DNA of 64,000 bases, from NCBI GenBank assembly GCA_951812925.1, contig OX638368.1:83620909-83684908 (forward strand), given 5' to 3'. Numbering within the stretch: the first letter of the stretch is position 1; each line of letters starts with the position of its first letter. A program made the translations under genes and the position numbers. The notes beneath the pieces are model-generated. The model saw only the letters and a list, made by a program, of their open reading frames with translations, did not search any database and was not told the DNA's origin. The stretch comes from Calliopum simillimum (Eukaryota > Arthropoda > Insecta > Diptera > Lauxaniidae). Below are positions 45,420 to 55,439 of this stretch, in pieces.

Positions 45420-46080
45420 TTGTAGATATTTTTTTAAGAATTTTTGAATGTTGAAGTGTATTAAGACTCTTCGCCTTCAATTAGTACAGTAAAAAGATGG
45501 TTTGCTGAATTTAAACGTGGTCGTGCAAGCCTTCTAGGCGATCCACGTCAATGACGTCCAAAAACACAGCAACAACACCAGAAATCGTAGAAAAAATACA
45601 GGATATCGTATTGGAAAATCGTCGAGTGACTGAAAAAGATTTAGTAGAAGCTCTAAGCATCTTATTGGGTTTCAGAAAGCTGTGTGCACAATGGGTGCCA
45701 CATTCGCTAACAATGCGACTTTCTCAGAAACATTTAGAGCATTTTCGAAAGGATAAAGGGGATTTTGTTCATCGATTCATCACTATGGCTAAAGAATGAT
45801 GTGAACCTGTTTCTTCAGCTCCGAAACGAATTCGTATGCAGAAATCAGCCAAGAAGGTGTTAGCATCAGTTCTTTGTGATGCGAAGGAGTTTTGTTTGTG
45901 GATTACTTGCAAACTGGTAAAACAATAAATTCTGAAAATTATTGTAAAGATTTTTATCGACCTCTAAAGTTTTTGTTAGAGACTCTTTTGTTTTCGATCA
46001 AAGCACCTGTACTATTAAAAAGACCGTTATTTTATTCTACAAAATTTGTAGTTAAATGTCCAATAAGTAACTTCTCCTAA
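45420..46080 (+). pseudogene. Mariner transposase relic (SETMAR-like)
   Basis: In order on the plus strand: TVKRWFAEFKRGRASLLGD, RPKTATTPEIVEKIQDIVLE, RRVTEKDLVEAL, RKLCAQWVPHSLT, LEHFRKDKGDFVHRFITM, then after a stop PKRIRMQKSAKKVLASVL and VDYLQTGKTINSENY. These follow the layout of mariner transposase from the DNA-binding domain into the catalytic region, with a stop at the DE(T/S)W position and frame shifts. The last catalytic aspartate region and clear terminal repeats are not seen. Confidence 0.85.
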
Positions 46081-46217
46081 CATACTTTGTCAAAAAATTT
46101 TATACAGTGGGTATTTCGATGTAAAACGTTCGGTTTTGTTTAGTTTTTCCGGGTGCAAAATTGTACTGGACTGTAAAATACATGAATTGTTTAAACATTT
46201 AAGATGGGATTCGGTCG

Positions 46218-46541
46218 TTAAATGAGAATTTTCAGCTGTTGAACGCCCGCGGCTGGCAAAACGCTTTTATTGCTCAAAATCAAGGCATCGTACGTAACAA
46301 GTGTACGAGAATATAGCATAAAATGCTTAGAATCATCCAATAAATACGTGTGAATCTTTTCAAAATTTTTTCCAACATTTAAAATTTTTAAAATGTCTCA
46401 AAAAATTCTGAAAAAATTCACACGTATCCTTTGGAGGATTCTAATCATTTTATGCTGAATATATATACTTTTTTCGTACGATGCCTTGATTTTGAGTAAA
46501 AAAAGCGTTTTGCCGACCGCAGTTCTCATTAAACTAAAGAC
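46218..46541. repeat. Foldback repeat, family F4, short copy
   Basis: TTAAATGAGAATTTTCAGC and GGCAAAACGCTTTTATTGC are mirrored by GCGTTTTGCCGACCGCAG and TCTCATTAAACT. Inner sequence AAAATGCTTAGAATCATCCAA and CACGTGTGAAT-like blocks match the palindrome at 58615-59888. Confidence 0.75.
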
Positions 46542-46689
46542 TATAAAATTTTAGACCGTATTCCAAATAACTCGAAGCTGGATGAAACTGACTGTTAATC
46601 TTTATTTGTTTCTCTTTCTAAGATCATTCGAAATACTTTGTGCTTATTTTATTTGTTAATAAAAAAATTTTAAATTTAGAATTCTTACG

Positions 46690-46812
46690 TAAGATTGTAC
46701 AGGGAGGGGAGGGAGGGGAGGGAGTAGTGAAAAATCTTACGATTTCTTACGTGGGGGAGGGGTGGTCAAAAATATGCTTAAAACGTCTTAGTAATTAAAG
46801 GACGGCCCCTTA
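46690..46812. repeat. G-rich MITE-like fragment
   Basis: GGGAGGGGAGGGAGGGGAGG repeats are followed by TTACGTGGGGGAGGGGTGG and end ACGGCCCCTTAC, similar in composition and end to the MITE at 13286-13638. The left end is unclear. Confidence 0.4.
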
Positions 46813-46828
46813 CAACCTCTTTAAGCAA

Positions 46829-48092
46829 GGCTGGGATTCACGGTCGGGATGACCGATCGAGGTGACCACTTCGCACAGTAAGCATGCCTGTCGTAAAAGG
46901 CGACTAAATAGCGGGTGCGGAAGGGCGTAGCGTTAAACATCGCTGCGCCGGCAAATATGTACTTCCTGACGGCGAAAAATTTCTATACTCTAGTAAAGCA
47001 CAAAATGACATCCACAGGGATGGAGTTTTATTTAAGTAAAAATGCAGTAATGGAATGGAAACCTGTAAACGAAAGGCTCATTTGGTGCAGATATTGAACC
47101 CCCGCTAGAAATATTATCATCTTCCAAGCATACGCGCCCATCGAGTTGGCAAAAAGAGAAACCATAGATGATTTACACAGGCGAATAAAGAGGGTCGCTG
47201 ACATCGGCTCCGATCACCATCTTCTCGTCGAGGTCATCGACTAAAACTAGCCGCTATTAAACGTCCCAGTGAACAATCTGTAGTAAAAAAACTCGACTTG
47301 CTTAAGCTTAAGAACGACGAGATCCACAGGTCTTTCGTTGAAAATCTTAAAATAACCCCGATCGATTGTGATGAAAGCATTGAAACATCATGAAGTGCCA
47401 CTGAGGCTGCTTTCTTAAACACCAGTGAAAAAATACTTGAGTTCCGACCCTCGAACAAGAAGCACTGGATGAGCGAGGAAACGTGGTGTCTTGTTAAAAA
47501 AACTGAGAGACGACGCTTAAACTAGAGCGCAAAAGAACGACGCCGAATAAAGAAGGCGATCGTGCAGATAATACAAAGAAAACACCAACAGAACCGCCCT
47601 ATCAAAGACAAAAATTTAAATCTTTTAAAATCCTCGGACGACCAACTAAAGAGATACTACTCCCCCGCAACCAGAATCTCCAACTACAACTGCCGCAATG
47701 ACTCATAGTAGTAGTCGAATATCCATAAAAACACAACCGCATACAACCGATGAAATAGTAAAAGCTATCCAAAGCATCAAAAACAACAAAGTCGCCGGAA
47801 TAGATCAAATAACAGCTGAACTGCTTAAAGCATGCCCCAGTACATCAGCCAAAATTCTTCATTCTCTGCTCTTCAGAATCTGGAGCGAAGAGCGTTTGCC
47901 AGAAGATTGGTTACATGGCATGTTAGTCAAATTACCAAAAAAAGTGACCTTTGTAAGTGCCAAAATTATAGAGGAATAACCTTGCTCTCAGTACCATCAA
48001 AAGTGCTTCTCAACAAGGTAAGCTAAAAACTTGATACGGCCATCCAAAAACAGCAAGCAAAATTCCGGCCAAACCGTTCATACGTGGATCAA
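46829..48092 (+). mobile_element. RTE-like LINE, 5' part, interrupted
   Basis: Reads GGGATTCACGGTCGGGATGA near the start; an endonuclease-like patch NERLIWCRY, IIIFQAYAPIELA, VADIGSDHHLLVEV (about 47070-47240; SDHHL is the conserved catalytic end of APE-type endonuclease); then reverse transcriptase beginning DEIVKAIQSIKNNKVAGID, LLKACPS, WSEERLPEDWLHGMLVKLPK, NYRGITLLSVPSKVL and KFRPNRSYVDQ. Several frame shifts and stops. Sequence breaks at GTGGATCAA (48092), where another LINE is inserted, and resumes at 50680. The reverse-order copy at 55440-56835 shows the uninterrupted site. Confidence 0.82.
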
Positions 48093-50329
48093 AGATAAAC
48101 TTTGAAGAACTCAACTTTAGACTTAGAAACTGTGACTGGAATGCAGCTTATGAGGAAAATAATGCGTCTGTGGCTTATAGCAAATTTTTAGATATACTTA
48201 GTCAATGCATCGCTTCTTCTACATTCCCAGTTCGGATAAAAAAATCTAAAACTAGATTGAAACCATGGATTAGTCAAAATCTATTGAATAAGATAAAAGC
48301 AAAAAATAAACTGCGACAAAAATGTAACAAACATCCACAAAACGAAAACTTAAAAATTAGATTCCGTCAATTGTGTAAACGTGTCAATGCTGAAATTCGT
48401 GCTTGCAAGGATAACTATTATTATGAAATGATCAGTAAATACCAGGGTAATTTGAGAGAAGAGTGGAAAGTTATAAGAAGTATTACGGATAGGAATATCA
48501 AAACCCAAAATAATATATTTTCTCTACAAAAAGGGTCCGAAGAAATTTTCGACTCCACAGAAATAGCAAACGAGTTTAATGACTATTTTGCTTCTATTGG
48601 TGTTTCAATGCAACCATCAACTACAGCTCCATGTGGCTGCTGTGATGTTTTTGGGCTTATGGAAAATAATTTCAACACCAATAGCTTCTTTTTTAGTCCA
48701 ATCTCTGGTTCAGAAATTCTCAAAGAGATTAGAAAGCTGAAGAATTCTCATTCTTGTGGTAGTGATAATATTTCAAACACTGTTTTAAAGAACATTGCTT
48801 TTAACATTGTAGATATTTTGACACATATTTTTAACTTAAGTATTGCCACCGGCATATTCCCAGAGGATCTTAAGTGTGCTATTGTTATACCACTTTTTAA
48901 AAAAGGAAATAAAAAAGATAAAAGTAATTACAGACCCATTTCTCTTTTATCTTCAATATCTAAAATTTTTGAAAAAATTGTGAAAACTAGGTTATTAGTT
49001 TTTTTATCAAAGGCAAATTTTTTTAGCCCACTTCAATTTGGTTTTAGGGCAGGATGTTCCACCGAGGATGCGCTTTTAGAATTTTGTTCTTTATTACATA
49101 AAGGTTTGGACTTACGAAAATTTTGTGCGGGGCTTTTTGTGGATATCACTAAAGCCTTCGACATGGTCGATCATATGTGTCTATTAAACAAGCTCTACAG
49201 AGCTGGTATTCGTGGCTCTATATATGACTGGTTTGCATCTTACCTTACAAATCGCACACAAACGGTCAAAGTTAGTGCAAATTTTAGTAATTCGAAGGAC
49301 GTAAACTTAGGTGTGCCCCAGGGTTCTGTGCTTGGTCCTATCTTGTTTTTAATCTATGTAAATTCTTTATTTGCTCAGCCATTTAGGGGTGAAGTAAAAG
49401 CATTTGCGGATGATCTTGGCATTGCCTATGTTTCAACAAATCCTTTAGATTTGATTGTGGATATAAACCATGATGTTCACATTTTGCGGTCCTGGTTTGC
49501 AGAACATAAACTAATAGTCAGTAACAAGACAAAAATCATGTTTTTCCACACCAAGCTTCAAAATTCGGATCTTGATATAATATTTCATGATGCTAATTGT
49601 CAGAATCATATTTTGTACAGCAATAGTTGTTTCAATAGATGTAATGAAACCTTTTTTAACTGTAATAATCCTTGTAGCTCTAATTGTTTTAAAATTGAAA
49701 AGGTAGATAGTTACAAATACTTAGGTATCACCATAGATTGTAATTTCAATTGGAATGAGCAAATCTCAATTTTAAGAAAGTATCTACTCTCTGCTGTTCG
49801 CGGTTTCTACCGTCTCAGAAAATACATCTCAAATAGGACTTTAAAAGCAGTTTATTTTGGCTTATTCCATTCAAAGTTGGAATACGGCATAAGCTGTTGG
49901 GGTGGTGCTTATTTAAATAAATTGCAACCTATAGTTGTACTACAAAAGTGTGCGATGAGAATTATTTGTAACAGTTCACGCCTAGCTCATTCTATGGACT
50001 TGTTTAGACGTTGCAAAATTCTACCAGTTCGTCAACTGTACTATTTTAAAGTTTTGAAAATATTCTTTATGAGAGGTGGCTATTTGCGTAGCCCAATACG
50101 TGACACATACTCATTAAGAAGTAATTTTTGCTCAATGGTTTCTTTACCAATTTTTCACACCACTCTTTTTCGAAACTTTTACACAGTATTATCAAGTAAA
50201 TTATTTAACAGCCTCCCTGAGAACTTACGAAAGATTAGAAATCTATTCGCGTTCCTCAAAGCAATAAAAATATGGCTTCTTCTTTTAGACACCAATCAGG
50301 TCGAAATTTTGATGCGCTACACAGTTTAA
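48093..50329 (+). CDS. LINE ORF2 fragment: reverse transcriptase
   Basis: An open frame of more than 719 codons (first Met at 48170; the frame is open back to the insertion point). Motifs by residue from that Met: KPWISQNLLNKIKAKNKL at about 30-50, NYRPISLLSSISKIFEK at about 253, LQFGFRAGCSTEDAL at about 285, LFVDITKAFDMVDH at about 320 (first catalytic Asp), GVPQGSVLGPILFLIYVN at about 381, and AFADDLGIAY at about 410 (catalytic FADD box). A cysteine-rich stretch at about 475-508 is unusual. The KPW and PQGSVLGP patterns fit the CR1/L2/jockey group of LINEs; the exact clade is uncertain. It has no stops despite 5' loss, so the copy is young, but it lacks the endonuclease and cannot move on its own. 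Confidence 0.9.
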
Positions 50330-50679
50330 TATCACTTACAGTTTTGATATCACTTGCAATAGCTAAAAATTCATAAAATGTGTAAAATGTATTCATTTGC
50401 ATCTTGTTTGTTCCATTGTTTTGCATCTGAATTTAATTTATTTATTTACTATTTATCATACATATAATCTATTAAATGTTCACCCCACATTTAATCACTT
50501 TAATTAATGGTTTGTGTTTTAAGTTTTGATGTGACATCTATCACTATTTTTGTTATATAAAATATAAATGTCACTAACTATTCTCTTTAAATTCTAGTTA
50601 TATAAAATTTTTTGATTATGTAGCATAAGTATATTGTAACAAGAGAATAATGAATAAATAATGAAAATGAAAAAAAAAA
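48093..50679 (+). mobile_element. 5'-truncated LINE inserted in the RTE-like LINE
   Basis: A non-LTR retrotransposon missing its 5' half (no endonuclease), comprising a long reverse transcriptase frame (to 50329), about 340 bp of 3' UTR and an A-rich tail ending at 50680. It separates GGATCAA (48086-48092) from ATCAACACCCTC (50680 on), which are contiguous in the other LINE copy (GGATCAAATCAACAC on the minus strand near 56540). No duplication of more than a base can be assigned. The 5' truncation is typical of target-primed reverse transcription. Confidence 0.88.
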
Positions 50680-51700
50680 ATCAACACCCTCAACTTGTCT
50701 TCGTAGATTATAGTACTGCCTTCGACAGAAAACATTTGGGTTTCACTGCAACGAAGAGGTATTACCCCAAAGGCCATAAATTTAGTACGTGCACAATATA
50801 AAGACTTTAAATGCAGTTTGTTACACAACGGATTGTTGTCACCGACATTCATCACTAATTCAGGCATCAGGGCTGTTCACTATCGCCGTCTCTCTTCCTT
50901 GTCGATCTTGACGATATCCAAGATAAAGCTCTTAATAAGGCAAAAGAGGTATCGGATGGAACTGATGACATTTGACTCTTATCGTCCAAACACTCAGATA
51001 TGCAAAGCAAAATTAAAGACCTTGTCTTGGAATTACAAAAGGCTGGCTAAAAATCAATGTATCCAAGACTAAAAGCATGAAGCTGAACGCAAACAGGAAT
51101 GACATCACGCTTAAAGCTAGCAGTGATGACATCGGAAACGTCAATAGCTTCACGTATTTAGGCAGCATTATCTCCATGGGTGGTGGAGCATAAGAATAGC
51201 AAAACCGAAAGGCGCGTTTACTCAACTAAAAAAAATATGGTCTTCTGTCGTTATATTTACCAAAATGAAAGTGCGCATTTTTGATTCGAATGTGAAATCG
51301 GTTTTTTTATATGGGTGCGAAACGTGGCTTGCAACTGAACAACTAATTAACAAGTTGCAAGTATTCGTCAAAAAATGCTTAAGACGTTTACTTTAGGTTT
51401 GGTGGCCTCGCACTATCTCAAATGCCGAGCTACATCAAAAATGCAATCAGAGGGCTATAGTGCATATGGATTGGTCATACCCTCCGGAAACCACTCAGCA
51501 AAGTCTGTCGCCAGGCTCTTGTGTGGAATCCACTAGAAAGTAGATGACGTGGTAGCCGAAAACCAACTGGAAAAGCTCCCTGGAAAAGGAAAAAAAGAAT
51601 CGGGGAATTCGTGGCAAGAAATCAAAGTCATCGCGATAAATGGAGACTTTTCTTATTGGCCCTATGCTCCTCCTTGGAGTTAAAGGAGAATACATACATG
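50680..51700 (+). mobile_element. RTE-like LINE, 3' part
   Basis: Continues from the interruption: NIWVSLQRRGI, AINLVRAQYKDFKCSLLHNG, then a deletion where GVRQGC and the DD box should be, KLKTLS and an SKTKSMKLNANRND block, SFTYLGSIISM, then RVRIF-like and NVKSVFLYGCETWLATEQL and WIGHTLRKP-like codons near 51450. Ends near TTAAAGGAGAATACATACAT with a short (TACA)n-type tail. Multiple stops; dead. Confidence 0.8.
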
Positions 51701-51789
51701 CATGCATACATATTTGTTTTTATAAACTTATGCATTCCAATTTTTTATATAAAAATATTCTAAACCAAAAAAGTTTAAAAAATATCGCT

Positions 51790-52290
51790 ACACCCTAACA
51801 TACATTGTTCTCCAGAGTTTTTGGACCACTGTAGTGAAGACAGAGATGGAGTATTGGCTTGAATTATTATAAGAGACAAATCTTGTATTTGCCATTATGA
51901 ATCTGAGCCCAAGCTCAGTGCGAAGTCCATACAATGGCATAAAAAGGCACACTACCACCTAAGAAGCTTAAGGTGTCACAACCGGCAGGAAAAATCATGA
52001 CGACAGTCTTTTGTGGCTCAGAAAATATCTTATTGATCGATTACAAAGTTGTTTTAATAACCGGAGAATACTACGCTTTAATCAGAGGGTGGTTCAAGAA
52101 AGCCATGAGAGAAAAAAGAAGGTGAAAATTGACCAAAGGTGTTTTCCTCATACACGGGAATGCACAAGTTCACAAGAACCGTATTGCGATGGCCACCCTG
52201 CAGAAGGAAGGATTCAAAATTTTTTTTGTTGGAAAGTACATTAAAAGCTCAAAGAAATGTATTTGGGGAAGCAAAAGAATACGTTGAACA
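51790..52290 (+). pseudogene. Mariner transposase relic, catalytic region
   Basis: Across frames: CHYESEPKLSAKSIQWHKKA (about 51893), AGKIMTTVFCGSENILLIDY (about 51988), EYYALIRGWFKKAMREKRR, then KLTKGVFLIHGNAQVHKNRI and AMATLQKEGFKIF (to about 52222). These match mariner catalytic-core order. The second catalytic aspartate position (HDN) reads HGN, an inactivating change. N- and C-terminal parts and ends are missing. Confidence 0.8.
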
Positions 52291-52481
52291 AAATAAAAAA
52301 AAATTTTATTTTTATTTTCACTCCTTACCCTTACATTCCGCGCGTTTCCTCGTATTAACCTGAATATGTATTGGAACAAGGAAATGAAACAAACCTAATT
52401 ATTTTTTTTTTTTTTGTTTGAGTTTGCTAACTTTATAATTTATAAGCAATTCCTTTGAATTTTATTTTTCTTACTCTACAG

Positions 52482-52679
52482 AATCATCACCAATTACTTT
52501 GTGGTTTCCCTAGCTGTCGCAGACATGCTGGTAGCTCTATGTGCCATGACTTTTAATGCTTCCGTAGAGATCTCAGGCAAATGGATGTTTGGTACAGTAA
52601 TGTGTGACATTTGGAATAGTTTTGATGTTTATTTCTCAACGGCCAGCATAATGCATTTATGTTGCATATCTGTGGATAG
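52482..52679 (+). CDS. Octbeta2R: Octopamine beta-type receptor, coding exon 2
   Basis: Encodes residues 126-190 plus part of Arg191. Transmembrane helix 2 has [11 protein letters not shown] with the conserved Asp139; extracellular loop 1 has [15 protein letters not shown] with Cys166, the disulfide partner of loop 2; helix 3 has [20 protein letters not shown], with Asp173 positioned to bind the amine of octopamine. The exon ends inside the Arg of the DRY motif (GATAG|GTAAGG). Acceptor TTACTCTACAG. Helices 2-3 ([26 protein letters not shown]) are near-identical to insect Octbeta2R and differ more from Octbeta1R and Octbeta3R. Confidence 0.95.
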
Positions 52680-52741
52680 GTAAGGACACAATTTGACTTT
52701 ATACAATAAAGGAGGAGAAAGCGCATTAAATTTAATTTCAG

Positions 52742-52913
52742 GTACTACGCCATTGTACAACCACTTGACTATCCACTGATCATGACGCACAGGCGTGTCT
52801 TCGTGATGCTGCTTTTGGTTTGGCTGTCACCGGCATTACTCTCATTTCTTCCCATTTGTTCGGGCTGGTACACAACAACGGAACAATATAAATTCCTTAA
52901 ATCACATCCTCAT
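52742..52913 (+). CDS. Octbeta2R: Octopamine beta-type receptor, coding exon 3
   Basis: Completes Arg191 and encodes Tyr192 onward to residue 248: YYAIVQPLDYPLIMTHRRVF (end of helix 3 and loop 2), helix 4 VMLLLVWLSPALLSFLPICS with Trp218, then GWYTTTEQYKFLKSHPH in extracellular loop 2. The preceding intron (52680-52741) is 62 nt. The exon ends CAT|GTAAGT in phase 0. The next expected exon (with the CEF.VNK segment, helices 5-7 and C-tail) was not found to position 64000, so the gene continues beyond the window. Confidence 0.95.
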
Positions 52914-53879
52914 GTAAGTACATACATACTTAAAAGCAACTAATTAAATAAATCAAGTTCTTCAGGAAGTTAAGTGAGAAAAGTTTGAAGAAAATTGTAG
53001 TGAGTTGTAGTGCCTTCGTATTTATTCCTTATATTTACATATGTATGTATGATATGTATGTATGTGTGAGGTGCAATTGCTCTCTGGCAACCACTTAAGT
53101 AAAAATGTAATTCAATAAAAAAACACAAGACAACTAACAAGGATGTGGTTAAAATGCAACTTCACTTCCACGATGTCACTGTGTACGCTACCTGCATTTG
53201 CATTTATTATTGGATTTTCCTATGCTATTTCCCATGTCTCATCAGCGGAAATTTTCAATTTAATAGATGCTGCATTAGAGCACTTTGTAGAGCAGCGGTG
53301 ACATTGAATATTTCCCAGCACCTTGATTCAGCTGCAGTTGTAGCTGTGTAGCTGAAGCTGCAGGAATGAATTTTTTCTTCTCATTGGTATTTCCTGAAGG
53401 GCGACAGCCATGTCAGTGCATTGCAGCCTTTGACACTCGAAATGCCATAAGGTGCTTGGAGCTTCTTAATGAAGCGGATATTGATTTTTATTCGATTCGA
53501 TGCCAAGGGCAGAACGCATGCTTATAATGAGTTTTATTGGCTCAAATGTTTGCGTTGTCATTCAACACTCCAGAAAATATACACTATGTATAGCCAAACA
53601 TATTATATATGTATGTAGTATGTGCCCTTACACCTAAGTCACATCAATTCAGACATAATAATATAATATTTTACATACATACATGCTCATGTATGTTTGC
53701 TTACAAAACCCTTATTGGAAATTAAGTAACTGATGTTTTTTTTATAAAACAAATTGATTTTTATAATAATTCCTGCCCCCGTGACGTGAAGTGGGGAGTT
53801 TTTTGTTTATCCCTTTAAACACCCCGACTCAGACTTGCCAACCGTTCTCAAACGTAACCGGACATCAAATGTCCGGTTA

Positions 53880-53945
53880 TTTTTCATCCAGATAGCCTGA
53901 CAGATAGACAGACAGACGGGCATGACTATATCAACAGGAGGTGTT
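53880..53945 (+). repeat. DINE-1-like tail fragment
   Basis: GATAGCCTGACAGATAGACA, GACAGACGGGCATGACTATA and CAGGAGGTG follow the end order of the DINE-like copies, then the match stops. 53946-54412 carries no recognised gene. Confidence 0.55.
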
Positions 53946-54412
53946 TTAAACGTTCATTTAAACCAATTTTATAAAGAATTACTATAAAAAAACAGTTTGA
54001 AATATATACATCTCTTATTATCCACTGTCCCACATTTGAGCTCTCAAGTACAAGCAAAATACATCTTTTAGAACTTATCAATAATATTAATAATAATTCA
54101 GATTTTACATATCCATATAGTACAGTAAAAATGTACAATATCCTAGAAAAAATTGCGCACTGCAATTTTTTTTGCTTAAGGTTTTTAGGTTACCAAAAAG
54201 GTAATCTCACTTACGGACTCATTTAGGGCAATAAAATTTATGTATTTTTGATCTGGGACGCGGTATCCATAAGTTGATATTTCGAGCGATAGAGGCCGCC
54301 AAAGTTACAAAAAATCAGTTTTTTTTTTCATTTGCACCCACTGGGTGTTGATTTTTCAAAAAGTTGTGATAACATAATTTGCAGCGCTTGTAAAAACAAG
54401 TAAAATAACTTT

Positions 54413-55437
54413 CAGCTATATCGACTCAGGAGGTGACGTTGATCAATAATATATTGGGTGTACAACTTAAAAACCGAAATTTTTTAGCGAAATTTGATGC
54501 TTTATTGTGGAAAAATGTTACAATATATTTTATTCAAGGTATTGTCCATTGGAAGCTACAACATTTCCCCATCTTTCAGGCAGTTTATGAATTCCATCCC
54601 AAAAAAATTGCGCCGGCTTGGCGGCCAAAAATGAATCGAGCCAATTTTCGATATCTTGAACTTAAGTGAACTGTATTCCTGATAGGGCATTCTGCATTGA
54701 TCGGAACAAATGGTAGTCTGATGGTGCAAGGTCTGGGCTATAAGGCGGGTGAGGCAAAATTTGTATAGATTTCCCATCCGTTGTTTTCCAGGTAATTTTT
54801 GACTGGGGCAGCAATATGTGGCCGAGCGTTATCGTGGTGGAAAATGATTGACTCGTGTCTGGTCGCATACGTTGGCTATTTTGCCTGGATTTTCTGCTTC
54901 AATCGGATCAATTGTTGACGATAGAGTTGAGCATTAATGGTTTGGCCACCTGGCAACAGCTCATAATGGATCACACCTAGCTGGTCCTGACCAGGACGTT
55001 CTTTGTCTCTGACGTCAAAATCACCACTTTTAAACCGTCGAAACCACTCACGACAGCTTGATTCAGCTGGAGCATAGTCCCAATAAACTTCTACAAGCAA
55101 AATATGACTTTCCGCAGCAGTTTTCTTTGCAAAAAAATGACCCAACAGAACCTCCCGCAAATGCTGTCTTTTTCTCCAATTTTCGAAGTAATTCATCGTG
55201 AAAAATAATAATGATGCACACAAGATAAAATTGTTTTGTTGACTGATTTTGACAGCTGTCAAATGTACCTTCAAAATGACATATATATAAAGTTCGAGCT
55301 TTCACGATATTTGTTAGTACGGACATCCACCGTCAAATTCCGGTTTTTAAGTTGTACACCCAATATATACTTTTCTATACCTGCCACGATTCCTTCTCCA
55401 CGTTACAAACGAAAGGATATAGTAAATATGCCTATAA
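54413..55437 (+). repeat. DINE-1-like tail split by a mariner
   Basis: AGCTATATCGACTCAGGAGG and TGACGTTGATCAATAATA (54413-54453) continue at 55364 with TATACTTTTCTATACCTGCC and CGTTACAAACGAAAGGATAT. The order and spacing equal the tail of D2 (about 27395-27490) once the mariner 54454-55363 is removed. Confidence 0.8.
54454..55363 (-). mobile_element. Deleted mariner nested in a DINE-like tail
   Basis: 910 bp element with inverted ends TTGGGTGTACAACTTAAAAA and TA on both sides (54452-54453, 55364-55365). Minus strand encodes HLREVLLGHFFAKKTAAESH, REWFRRFKSGDFDVRDKERP, then after missing sequence YRQQLIRLKQKIQAK, HDNARPHIAAPV and LPHPPYSPDLAPSDYHLFRS, in more than one frame. HDNARPH and APSDYHLF hold the second and third catalytic aspartates; the first is missing with the deleted middle. 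Shares terminal sequence TTGGGTGTACAACTT with the mariner at 10403. Confidence 0.93.
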
Positions 55438-55439
55438 AT

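Larger units (their letters stand above)
33262..52481 (+). other. Octbeta2R: Receptor intron 1, 19.2 kb
   Basis: Starts GTGAGT at 33262 and ends with TTACTCTACAG at 52481. Phase 2: AG from exon 1 plus A from exon 2 gives Arg, preserving RKLR-IITNY. Most of its recognisable content is mobile DNA (MITEs, pogo, palindromes, mariner, LINEs). Confidence 0.85.

Noticed and set aside
45551..45799. Functional mariner transposase
   Set aside because: The frame stops at the catalytic DE region and continues only after frame shifts, so it is a relic.
52501..52683. An ATG-initiated 60-residue protein
   Set aside because: It is the middle of receptor exon 2; the true reading frame enters from the upstream splice site at 52482.
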